64,000 nucleotides of DNA from Oasisia sp. SBJ-2009 (lineage: Eukaryota > Annelida > Polychaeta > Sabellida > Siboglinidae): assembly GCA_964017155.1 (NCBI GenBank), contig OZ024857.1, forward strand, positions 26,965,401 through 27,029,400, given 5' to 3'. The notes beneath the pieces were generated by a model, which did no database searches, was not told the origin of the DNA, and was given only the letters and a program-made list of their open reading frames with translations. Numbering within the stretch: the stretch's first letter is position 1; the number at the start of each line of letters is the position of its first letter. This document shows positions 50,628 to 63,105 of the stretch, in pieces. The translations under genes and the position numbers were made by a program.

Positions 50628-53600
50628 AATGTTGTTGTAGTAAACGGCGGCGATGACATCGCGATGCGCGATGTGGAGTAGACCCTACACGCTCTACAAC
50701 GCGTGCGACACAGCCATCGGATTGGAACTCGAAGAGGCTTTCTTTGCGAACGTCGGTCGCAAGGGAGGAGATGTCGGATTCGATTCAGGTTGATTTCCTG
50801 AAGCGGCTGCGAAGCTTCTGTTACAGTGACTTTATTCACACTTATCGGACGTTAAATGCTAGGGGGTTACGGGGTGTAGATTAGTGTAAATTAGTTTAGG
50901 TAACCATGGTCGGGAGGAGAGTAAACACTTTTCGCTGTTGAAGCACTGGGAAATCAGACTCCCTCCTGCCCGAAAGGGATTGGAGGTTCGCCGGCTTGCA
51001 GATTCCTTCCATGGCTTACCCGCCGTCTTCAATTGTCAGTCATTTTAAGAAGACATTTTTCTTGTCTAATCTAAATGACTGGTAGATTGCTGACGGTGTC
51101 TTTTTCGTCATTCGATGTATCATTTTGTTAAGTAATAAAACTGCAAAAATCAATCAAGTGGTGTATCTAGTTTTCAATTCGAAGCGTTGTTCATTGGCAC
51201 GAAGCGTTTGTAGACCTACAGATAATAGACACTAGCGAAATGAGGACTCCGCAATTGCACCGTGACAAACATTATGCAACCTACGTTTGAGTTTTGCTAA
51301 CTTTCGGCTAGGTTCAGATGTATATACCCACTAAGAGGTGTGAGAGCTCACCGTGAATCCTTATTCATTCGTTATACTTAGCACCGCGAAGTCCGAGAAA
51401 ACATCTGGTCGGGTTGTAATAGAATAATTCGGGGGAGAAGTGAGAGAACCATCGGAGCAACTGAGTTCAAAGAACCACGATTGCAGTTATTTTCGACTAT
51501 TGCAATAATGGTATACGCTGCACAGATCAATGACACGATTACTTGGACTATGGGTATGCATCTTTTAACGGTTATGTGTGGGTTCATAGTCTTATACCGC
51601 AGTGCCGTAGAGGATTCTAAGGTTGGTTGAGGGGTAGCAGTCCCCCGTACATTGTCGCAATTTTGCCTCGGTATGTTTTCATTAGAATAACGTATCGCAT
51701 ATACGATTTGAAGCAGATGTGCCCCCACCACATACAGATGTTCCACCGTGGATATTCTTGAGTTCTGAACGTCGCCGCACACAGGTATCAAATGTTCTAC
51801 GTCCCCCCCCCCCACCGCTCCGCGCCTATCTTGTCTTAACGTCGAGATCCGACATCCGAGAAATTGCGAACGTCGCCGCGAGAAATGTCAACACGTCCCA
51901 TCGCGATGTCGAGTTGTGCAGAAGCTACCGCTCAGTCTACACAATTGTAGATTTGTCCCCCTCTTCATAAGGCTACGCCGCCCGCATTTGCACACGTGCT
52001 ATTTCATCTGGTCTATCGTTACATCAATGTAAACTTAGAATATAATAATCAATTACGCAAATGTTTGCATAGTTACTGTGTTGAAGTAATCGCAACGGAA
52101 ATTCGAATTCTCTCAGACGAGACGATCGCTCTGTTAGAAATTATTTCAACCATTTATTATCGAAAAAGGTATGAAACTAAACTAAACGATACATGATAAG
52201 GTGGCAGGTAATTAAATTGTTGGCAGTTGTCACTATAGTCGGGCCACAACCACTCGATGAGCCGGTTCATGCACACAGACATGCAAGACTTCACGATGGA
52301 CTACGATCTTCCGAGTAACGATTCCGATTTTCGTCTTCGGTTTGGGATGCAGATTGTTGATGACGATGGCGCCAAATCGGACCAGTTCTGTATGTCGGTC
52401 GTAGCGAAGCCGACGAACACTATAGCGCCATTTGGTTCCCGCATCCAGTTGGTTGAAGGCAGTATGACGAACTCTTTTAAGTTAAGCAGCCATATTTGAC
52501 AAGGGTCGGACGAGAGAAAGATCGAGAATGTGACAAGACAAAGTCCGTCGTAGCTGGGCATATACCAACAAATGATTTCCCATAGGCGTCCATTGTAACG
52601 TTTCTTGGATTTCCCACCATGTTTTTTATCCATAGTATTGCTAATTTCAGACATTGATTAGTCTCCATTCACACGTGTCATGTATACAATTTGTGAAAAT
52701 GACACATCTCTTTCACCTACAAACAAATCTCTAACCTGATACCCCTTCATGTTTCCTTCAATCAGCCGCCGCTTGCAAATGTTGACACCTCTAGGCCGAA
52801 TTACATCTGTGTGCATACGCACCTGGTCAGAGTCTGAGAAATATCGTTATTTCGCAGCTGTGATATCATGCTACGCAGACATATCATTTCCATTGAACTA
52901 GTCCTGCATTTGGTGCTTCTAGAAATTAAAAAGAAAAGCACAACGCAGTTCTTTTACGCTGGACTACAATCAGGATCAATGGCGTAGGAATCCATTTAGT
53001 GGTGTGTCCCCAGCTGGCTAGCGACACGTTTCGCTAACGATTGACGATGTGTCACAGCAGAATTACTTCACCCCGACAGACGACGAAAACGTAAGCGCAG
53101 TGTACTCACACGATGACAGAGACCGGTCTGTTCCCTCGATCGTATCGTCTTTTAGTAATGTGCCATTACCCGACGAAAAAGTTCCGAAAAGCAACAGCAT
53201 TAGTTAGTTGTTTGAACGTCTGTGAGGACTTGTGTATTGTTGTGTTGCGTTTTGATTTGCACGTGAGTAGAAGTGACAGTTTTGTTCAGCCAGCGGGGTA
53301 TCACGGTTGTCAAATTAAATCCTATGGCAGTGCGTCTTTTCGGCGTAGTGATACAGGTGCAATTATGATTGGTGATATCATCACGACCAATCACTCTTTG
53401 GTTTTAGCACAAATGAAAGGGCGGCAGGACAGACAGAGATTTCTGGGAAAATGTGGTGTTTTAGTTCCACGAATTATACACGGCACTTTTGTCAGTGCAT
53501 GTTATTTATGCTGTGTCAATTTCACGAAACGATCTGAACAATTATTTTCAGGATATGAAGATGACGTTTTAATTAACGCCTGTGGCGAAACAAAAAGTAG

Positions 53601-54078
53601 TTTCACCCCGTTTTTATTCGAAAGTACACGTACACACCCTTGCGGGCGCGTACATATACGCGCCCTCTCTCGTACACACGCACGTACACTCGTATTGTTT
53701 TTGTATATTCACTGGTGGAGAGTGTCCCAGAAGTCTACCTTCAACGGTAACAGGCTAGTGTTTCTAAGAACACGAATACACAGAGGAACACGCGATCGTA
53801 CACGCGAACGCACGCCACAGGAAACGTAAGAATTGGCACATGCGTAAAACGTCCCAGGAAGTTTGCCAGGAAGTTGCGCATTGCGCAACTGCGGATTCTC
53901 ACAATTAGTCGACACGTGATTGCGGTTTCCGCACAACAACGAGACAACGAGTAGGGAGTCTGATGTATACGAAGGCGAATTGGAGCCGTGGCAGGTCAGT
54001 TTTATTCATGTTTTCGTCGTTTTCTACCTCGTCGCCTTTTTGTGATAGTAATTTATGCTCATACTATTAAATTGCTGC
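50628..54078 (+). repeat. L module 6
   Basis: 3451 bp. Open frame 53113-53829. Shares with L module 4 the variants SDFRLRF (around 52325) and GDIITTNHSLVLAQ in the open frame. Confidence 0.9.
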
Positions 54079-55254
54079 AATGTTGTTGTAGTAAACGGCG
54101 GCGATGACATCGCGATGCGCGATGCGCGATGTGGAGTAGACCCTACACGCTCTACAACGCGTTCGACACAGCCATCGGATTGGAACTCGAAGAGGCTTTC
54201 TTTGCGAACGTCGGTCGCAAGGGAGGAGACGTCGGATTCGATTCAGGTTGATTTCATGAAGCGGCTGCGAAGCTTCTGTTACAGTGACTTTATTCACACT
54301 TATCGGACGTTAAATGCTAGGGGGTTACGGGGTGTAGATTTGTGTAAATTATTTTAGGTAACCATGGTCGGGAGGAGAGTAAACTCCTTTCGCTGTTTAA
54401 GCACTGGGAAATCAGACTTCCTCCTCCCCGAAAGGGCTTGGAGGTTCGCCGGCTTGCAGATTCCTTCCATGGCTTACCCGCCGTCTTCAATTGTCAGTCA
54501 TTTTATGAAGACATTTTCCTTGTCTAATCTAAATGACTGGTAGATTGGTGACGGTGTCTTTTTCGTCATTCGATGTATCATTTTGTTAAGTAATAAAACT
54601 GCAAAAATCAATCAAGTGGTGTATCTAATTTTCAAGTCGAAGCGTTGTTCATTGGCACGAAGCGTTTGTAGACCTACAGATAATAGACACTAGCGAAATG
54701 AGGACTCCGCAATTGCACCGTGACAAACATTATGCAATCTACGTTGAGTTTTGCTAACTTTCGGCTAAGTTCAGATGTATGTACGCACTAAGAGGTGTGA
54801 GAGCTCACCGTGAATCCTTATTCATTCGTTATACTTAGCACCGCGAAGTCCGAGAAAACATCTGGTCGGGTTGTAATAGAATAATTCGGGGGAGAAGTGA
54901 GAGAACCATCGGAGCAACTGAGTTCAAAGAACCACGATTGCAGTTATTTTCGACTATTGCAATAATGGTATACGCTGCACAGATCAATGACACGATTACT
55001 TGGACTATGGGTATGCATCTTTTAACGGATATGTGTGGGTTCATAGTCACGTTCGCATTGCGAAACTGCGGATTCTCACAATTAGTGGTCACGTGATTGC
55101 GGTTTCCGCCCAACAACGAGAAAACGAGTAGGGAATCTGATGTATACGAAGGCGAATTGGATCCGTTGATGGTCAGTTTTGTTCATGTTTCGTCGTTTTC
55201 TACCTCGTCGCCTTTTTGTGATAGTAATTTATGCTCATAGTATTAAATTGCTGC
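54079..55254 (+). repeat. S module 6
   Basis: 1176 bp. Has the 7-bp expansion. Confidence 0.9.
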
Positions 55255-57094
55255 AATGTTGTTGTAGTAAACGGCGGCGATGACATCGCGATGCGCGATG
55301 TGGAGTAGACCCTACACGCTCTACAACGCGTGCGACACAGCCATCGGATTGGAACTCGAAGAGGCTTTCTTTGCGAACGTCGGTCGCAAGGGAGGAGATG
55401 TCGGATTCGATTCAGGTTGATTTCCTGAAGCGGCTGCGAAGCTTCTGTTACAGTGACTTCATTCACACTTATCGGACGTTAAATGCTAGGGGGATACGGG
55501 GTGTAGATTAGTGTAAATTAGTTTAGGTAACCATGGTCGGGAGGAGAGTAAACACTTTTCGCTGTTGAAGCACTGGGAAATCAGACTCCCTCCTGCCCGA
55601 GAGGGATTGGAGGTTCGCCGGCTTGCAGATTCCTTCCATGGCTTACCCGCCGTCTTCAATTGTCAGTCATTTTAAGAAGACATTTTTCTTGTCTAATCTA
55701 AATGACTGGTAGATTGCTGACGGTGTCTTTTTCGTCATTCGATGTATAATTTTGTTAAGTAATAAAACTGCGAAAATCAATCAAGTGGTGTATCAAGTTT
55801 TGAATTCGAAGCGTTATTCAGTGGCACGAAGCATATGTAGACCTACACATAATAGACACTAGCGAAATGAGGACTCCGCAATTGCACCGTGACAAACATT
55901 ATGCAACCTACGTTGAGTTTTGCTAACTTTCGGCTAAGTTCAGATGTATGTACGCACTAAGCGGTGTGAGAGCTCACCGTGAATGCTTATCCATTCGCTA
56001 TTCTTAGCACCGCGAAGTCCGAGAAAACAACACCTGGTCGGGTTGTAATAGAATAATTCGGGGGAGAAGTGAGAGAACCATTGGAGCAACTTAGTTCAAA
56101 GAACAACGATTGCAGTTAATTGCGACTATTGCAATAATGGTATACGCTGCACAGCTAAATGAACACGACTACTTGGACTACGGGTATGCATCTTTTAACG
56201 GATATGTGTGATTTCATAGACTTATACCTCAGTGTCGTAGAAGATTCTAAGGTTGGTTGAGGGGTAGCAGTCCCCGTACATTGTCGCAGTGACAGTTTTG
56301 TTCAGCCAGCGGGGTATCACAGTTGTCAAATTAAATCCGATGGCAGTGCGTCTTTTCGGCGTAGTGATACAGGTGCAATTGTGATTGGTGATGTCATCAC
56401 GACCAATCACTCTTTGCTTTTAGCAGTAATGAAAGGGCGGCAGGACAGACAGAGATTTCTGGGAAAATGTGGTGTTTTAGTTCCACGAATTATACACGGC
56501 ACTTTTGTCAGTGCATGTTATTTATGCTGTGTCAATTTCACGAAACGATCTGAACAATTATTTTCAGGATATGAAGATGACGTTTTAATTAACGCCTGTG
56601 GCGAAACAAAAAGTAGTTTCACCCCGTTTTTATTCGAAAGTACACGTACACACCCTTGCGGGCGCGTACATACACGCGCCCTCTCTCGTACACACGCACG
56701 TACACTCGTATTGTTTTTGTATATTCACTGGTGGAGAGTGTCCCAGAAGTCTACCTTCAACGGTAACAGGCTAGTGTTTCTAAGAACACGAATACACAGA
56801 GGAACACGCGATCGTACACGCGAACGCACGCCACAGGAAACGTAAGAATTGGCACATGCGTAAAACGTCCCAGGAATTTTGCCAGGAAGTTGCGCATTGC
56901 GCAACTGCGGATTCTCACAATTAGTCGACACGTGATTGCGGTTTCCGCCCAACAACGAGACAACGAGTAGGGAGTCTGATGTATACAAAGGCGAATTGGA
57001 GCCGTGGCAGGTCAGTTTTATTCATGTTTTCGTCGTTTTCTACCTCGTCGCCTTTTTGTGATAGTAATTTATGCTCATACTATTAAATTGCTGC
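55255..57094 (+). repeat. M module 2
   Basis: 1840 bp. Same deletion junction as M module 1, at about 56288, so the two M modules descend from one deletion event. Confidence 0.9.
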
Positions 57095-60000
57095 AATGTT
57101 GTTGTAGTAAACGGCGGCGATGACATCGCGATGCGCGATGTGGAGTAGAGCCTACACGCTCTACAACGCGTGCGACACAGCCATCGGATTGGAACTCGAA
57201 GAGGCTTTCTTTGCGAACGTCAGTCGCAAGGGAGGAGACGTCGGATTCGATTCAGGTTGATTTCATGAAGCGGCTGCGAAGCTTCTGTTACAGTGACTTT
57301 ATTCACACTTATCGGACGTTAAATGCTAGGGGGTTACGGGGTGTAGATTTGTGTAAATTATTTTAGGTAACCATGGTCGGGAGGAGAGTAAACTCCTTTC
57401 GCTGTTTAAGCACTGGGAAATCAGACTTCCTCCTCCCCGAAATGGGTTGGAGGTTCGCCGGCTTGCAGATTCCTTCCATGGCTTACCCGCCGTCTTCAAT
57501 TGTCAGTCATTTTAAGAAGACATTTTCCTTGTCTAATCTAAATGACTGGTAGATTGCTGACGGTGTCTTTTTCGTCATTCGATGTAAAATTTTGTTAAGT
57601 AACAAAACTGCAAAAACCAATCAAATGGTGTATCAAGTTTTGAATTCGAAGCATTATTCAGTGGCACGAAGCGTGTGTAGACCTACACATAATAGACACT
57701 AGCGAAATGAGGACTCCGCAACTGCACCGTGACAAACATTATGCAACCTACGTTGAGTTTTGCTAACTTTCGGCTAAGTTCAGATGTATGTACGCACTAA
57801 GCGGTGTGAGAGCTCACCGTGAATGCTTATCCATTCGCTATTCTTAGCACCGCGAAGTCCGAGAAAACAACACCTGGTCGGGTTGTAATAGAATAATTCG
57901 GGGGAGAAGTGACAGAACCATTGGAGCAACTGAGTTCAAAGAACAATGATTGCAGTTAATTGCGACTACTGCAATAATGGTATACGCTGCACAGCTAAAT
58001 GAACACGACTACTTGGACTACGGGTATGCATCTTTTAACGGATATGTGTGGGTTCATAGTCTTATACCGCAGTGCCGTAGAGGATTCTAAGGTTGGTTGA
58101 GGGGTAGCCGTCCCCCGTACATTGTCGCAATTTTGCCTCGGTATGTTTTCTTTAGAATAACGTATCGCATATACGATTTGAAGCATATGTGCCCCCACCA
58201 CATACAGATGTTCCACCGTGGACATTCTTGAGTTCTGAACGTCGCCGCGCACAGGTATCAAATGTTCTACGTCCCCCCCCCCACCGCTCCGCGCCTATCT
58301 TGTCTTAACGTCGAGATCCGACATCCGAGAAATTGCGAACGTCGCCGCGAGAAATGTCAACACGTCCCATCGCGATGTCGAGTTGTGCAGAAGCTACCGC
58401 TCAGTCTACACAATTGTAGATTTGTCCCCCTCTTCATAAGGCTACGCCACCCGCATTTGCACACGTGCTATTTCATCTGGTCTATCGTTACATCAATGTA
58501 AACTTAGAATATAATAATCAATTATGCAAATGTTTGCATAGTTAGTGTGTTGAAGTAATCGCAATGGAAATTCGAATTCTCTCAGACGAGACGATCGCTC
58601 TGTTAGAAATTATTTCAACCATTTATAACCGAAAAAGGTATGAAACTAAACTAAACGATACATGATAAGGTGGCAGGTAATTAAATTGTTGGCAGTTGTC
58701 ACTATAGTCGGGCCACAACCAGTCGATGAGCCGGTTCATGCACACAGACATGCAAGACTTCACGATGGACTACGATCTTCCGAGTGGGATTCCGATGTTC
58801 GTCTTCGGTTTGGGATGCAGATGTTTGATGACGATGGCGCCAAATCGGACCAGTTCTGTATGTCGGTCGTATCGAAGCCGACGAACACTATAGCGCCATT
58901 TGGTGCCCGCATCCAGTTGGTTGAAGGCAGTATGACGAACTCTTTTAAATTAAGCAGCCATATTTGACAAGGGTCGGACGAGAGAAAGATCGAGAATGTG
59001 AAAAGACAAAGTCCGTCGTAGCTGGGTATATATCACCAAATGATTTCCCATAGGCGGCCATTGTAACGTTTCTTGGATTTCCCACCATGATTTTTATCCA
59101 TAGTATTGCTAATTTCAGACATTGATTAGCCTCCATTCACACGTGTCATGTATACAATCGGTGAAAATGACACATCTCTTTCTCCTACAATCCAGTCTCT
59201 AACTTGATACCCCTTCATTTTTCCTTCAATCAGCCGCCGATTGCAAATGTTGGCACCTCTAGGCCGAATTACACCTGTGTGCATACGCACCTGGTCAGAG
59301 TCTGACAAATATCGTTATTTCGCAGCTGTGATATCATGCTACGCAGACATATCATTTCCATTGAACTAGTCCTGCATTTGGTGCTTCTAGAAATTAAAAA
59401 GAAAAGCACAACGCAGTTCTTTTACGCTGGACTACAATCAGGATCAATGGCGTAGGAATCCATTTAGTGGAGTGTCCCCAGCTGGCTAGCGACACGTTTC
59501 GCTAACGATTGACGATGTGTCACAGCAGAATTACTTCACCGCGACAGACCACGAAAACGTAAGCGCAGTGTACTCACACGATGACAGAGACCGGTCTGTT
59601 CCCTCGATCGTATCGTCTTTTAGTAATGTGCCATTACCCGACGAAAGAGTTCCGAAATGCAACAGCAGTATGCATGTTAGTTGTTTGAACGTCTGTGAGG
59701 ACTGGTGTATTGTTGTGTTGTGTTTTGATTTGCATGTGAATAGTTTGTTCAGCCAGCGGGGTATCACGGTTGTCAAATTAAATCCGATGGCAGTGCGTCT
59801 TTTCGGCGTAGTGATACAGGTGCAATTATGATTGGTGATATCATCACGATCAATCACCGTCTGGTTTTAGCAGAAATGAAAGGGAGATAGGATAGGCAGT
59901 GGTTTCTTGGAAAATGTGGTGTTCTAGTTTCACGAATTTTCCACGGTACTTTTGTCAGTGCATGTTATTTATGCAGTTTCAATTTCAGGAAACGATCTGA

Positions 60001-60544
60001 ACAATTATTTTCAGGATATGAAGATAACGTTGTAATAAAAGCCTATGGCGAAACGAAAAGTTCTTTCACACCGTTTTTATTCGAATGTACACGTACACAC
60101 CCTTGTGGGCGCGTACATACACGCGTACTCTCTCGTACACACGCTCGTACACTCGTATTGTTTTTGTATTTTCACTGGTGGAGAGTGTCCCAAAAGTCAA
60201 CCTTCAACGGTAATAGGCTAGTGTTTCTAAGAACACGAATACACAGAGGAACACGCGATCGCACACGCGAACGCACGCCACAGGAAACGTAAGAATTGGC
60301 ACATGCGTAAAACGTCCCAGGAAGTTTGCCAGGAAGTTGCGCATTGCGCAACTGCGGCGGATTATCACAATTAGTCGACACGTGATTGCGGTTTCCGCCC
60401 AACAACGAGACAACGAGTAGGGAGTCTGATGTATACAAAGGCGAATTGGAGCCGTGGCAGGTCAGTTTTATTCATGTTTTCGTCGTTTTCTACCTCGTCG
60501 CCTTTTTGTGATAGTAATTTATGCTCATACTATTAAATTGCTGC
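57095..60544 (+). repeat. L module 7 (diverged)
   Basis: 3450 bp. The long open frame is broken: a small deletion before TTTGTTCAGCC (about 59742) shifts frame, and GGGAGATAGGATAGG (about 59882) introduces a stop. Its general divergence marks it as near the array edge. Confidence 0.9.
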
Positions 60545-61144
60545 AATGTTGTTGTAGTAAACGGCGGCGATAACATCGCGATGTGGAGTAGACCCTATGG
60601 CTATACGCTCTACAACGCGTGCGACACAGCCATCGGATTGGAACTCGAAGAGGCTTTCTTTGCGAACGTCGGTCGCAAAGGAGGAGACGTCGGATTCGAT
60701 TCAGGTGGATTTCATGAAGCGGCTGCGAAGCTTCTGTTACAGTGACTTTATTCACACTTATCGGACGTTAAATGCCAGGCGCTAGGGGTTTACGGGATGT
60801 AGATTGGTGTAAATTATTTTAGGTAACCATGGTCGGGAGGAGAGTAAACTCCTTTCGCTGTTGAAGCACTGGGAAATCAGACTTCCTCCTCCCCGAAAGG
60901 GGTTGGAGGTTCGCCGGCTTGCAGATTCCTTCCATGGCTTACCCGCCGTCTTCAACTGTCAGTCATTTTAAGAAGACATTTTCCTTGTCTAATCTAAATG
61001 ACTGGTAGATTGCTGAAAGTGTCTTTTTCGTCATTCGATGTATCGTTTTGTTAAGTAATAAAACTGCAAAAATCAACCAAGTGGTGTATCTAGTTTTCAA
61101 TTCGAAGCGTTGTTCAATGGCACGAAGCGTGTGTAGACCTACAG
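60545..61144 (+). repeat. Right edge module (partial)
   Basis: The first ~600 bp of a module, including the 122-nt foldback at 60822-60943. Similarity stops after GTGTGTAGACCTACAGA (about 61144). Confidence 0.88.
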
Positions 61145-61534
<390 letters not shown>

Positions 61535-61561
61535 TTATGTTGTCGGCGACCAAAACGTTAT

Positions 61562-61880
61562 AAGGGGGAGGAATGTGGTAGTCACCAGTCGGCAGCACTG
61601 CACATACCAACTACCCCTTTCACACACCACTACACACACTTAACCCGGCCCACTATATAAACCCCCAACACACCAATACCAAGCGCGCCACACAAGATAC
61701 ATCAAGAGTACGGGAAGACCCATATACCTCGGAATCCGGATCTACAGAGACACCCAACCTCGGTAGAGACACGTCAAACACCCGCCGTCTACAGTCTACA
61801 CCGTCTATTCAGCATACACAGTCTACACAGCCTACACAGTCCACACAGTCACACCAGGACATTCGTAAAGAGCGAACAAC
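61562..61880 (+). promoter_or_regulatory. LTR-like or promoter-like segment with TATA box
   Basis: A purine run AAGGGGGAGGAA immediately before TGTGGTAG (61574) resembles a polypurine tract followed by an LTR start of a Ty3/Gypsy element. A TATA box, TATATAAA, lies at 61654-61661. A short CTACACAGTC-type repeat follows (61786-61850), and a strong donor-like GTAAGT sits at 61881. There is no integrase coding upstream, so the LTR reading is tentative; a gene promoter with a 5' UTR exon is the alternative. Confidence 0.35.
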
Positions 61881-62342
61881 GTAAGTCCAATTACTATTAC
61901 GGCTACTCTCCTTACCACAACCTCAATCCTCAGCCCACCAATACCGCCATGTCGTTCTATGCTCATCGAACTCGAAATTCACACGATCTGTCGCTTTCAT
62001 AAAGGTATTTAAAAGGTGGACAAATGAATGTCTCAACATCAGCATACTCACTCGCCTTCTATCTGTCATCTCGGAACGCAAGAGAAAATGTCTGGAATTT
62101 ATTAAGAGAGCGCTGATGGAACGTTGCTTTCTTGTGCATTACAGAACGGCAACTGATTTGAATTTATTCACATCCAGCAAAAGCCACCTCCGCTAATCAC
62201 CTGTTGTTTTTATGTCACATTTACCTTTAGCCTCATCTTGTGAATACTGGTTCAGTTGCTTATGAATGGAATTAACTAATTATTTTTTATCTTAGATGGA
62301 CGCTAGTGCAAAAAATATTATTTCGTCTTTGGACAAAGTTGC

Positions 62343-62942
62343 ATTTCATATTTACAGCCGTATCACACCCACACCATTACCCGCACCATTACCCGCACCA
62401 TTACCCGCACCCGCACCCGCACCCGCACCCGCACCCGCACCCGCCTCGCACCCGCACCCGCACCCGCACCCGCACCCGCACCCGCACCCGCACCCGCACC
62501 CGCACCCGCACCCGCACCCGCACCCGCACCCGCACCCGCACCCGCACCCGCACCCGCACCCGCACCCGCACCCGCACCCGCACCCGCACCCGCACCCGCA
62601 CCCGCACCCGCACCCGCACCCGCACCCGCACCCGCACCCGCACCCGCACCCGCACCCGCCCTCGCACCCGCACCCGCACCCGCACCCGCACCATTACCCG
62701 CACCCACACTCACACCCACACCCACACCCACACACACCCGCACCCGCACCCACACATACACCCGCACCCACACCCACACACCCGCGCCCGCGCCCGCACC
62801 CGCACCCGCATCCGCACCCGCACCCGCACCATTACCCGCACCCGCACCCGCACCCGCACCCGCACCCACACTCACACCCACACCCACACACACCCGCACC
62901 CACACATACACCCGCACCCACACCCACACCCACACACCCGCA

Positions 62943-62983
<41 letters not shown>

Positions 62984-63105
62984 ACCCGCACCCGCACCCG
63001 CACCCGCACCCACACCCACACCCACACCCACACCCGCACCCACACTCACACCCACACCTGCACCCACACCCACACTCACACCCGCACCCACACCCACACC
63101 TGCTG
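62343..63105 (+). repeat. CACCCG hexanucleotide array
   Basis: A nearly pure (CACCCG)n run at about 62447-62659, flanked by interrupted versions with CACCCA, CGCCCG and CACCATTACC variants. The open frames across it (HPHPHP, TRTRTR, PAPAPA) are repeat artefacts. Confidence 0.96.

Larger units (their letters stand above)
21645..61144 (+). repeat. 39.5-kb macrosatellite (L, M and S modules) with higher-order organisation
   Basis: The word AATGTTGTTGTAGTAAACGG recurs at 23325, 26772, 27941, 31390, 32566, 36016, 37192, 40643, 41819, 43658, 47113, 50628, 54079, 55255, 57095 and 60545. Intervals fall into three classes: L about 3447-3455, S about 1169-1177 and M about 1840 bp, giving [11 protein letters not shown](+LINE) L S M L. 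All modules are in the same orientation. M and S are L with one internal segment removed. The array is CpG-rich relative to its AT-rich flanks. Both ends are partial and more diverged. No known satellite family is recognised. Confidence 0.95.

Noticed and set aside
21645..61144. Integrated DNA virus or large DNA transposon as origin of the array
   Set aside because: No polymerase, integrase, capsid or transposase motif is visible in any module, and no terminal inverted repeats with target duplications were found at the array ends.
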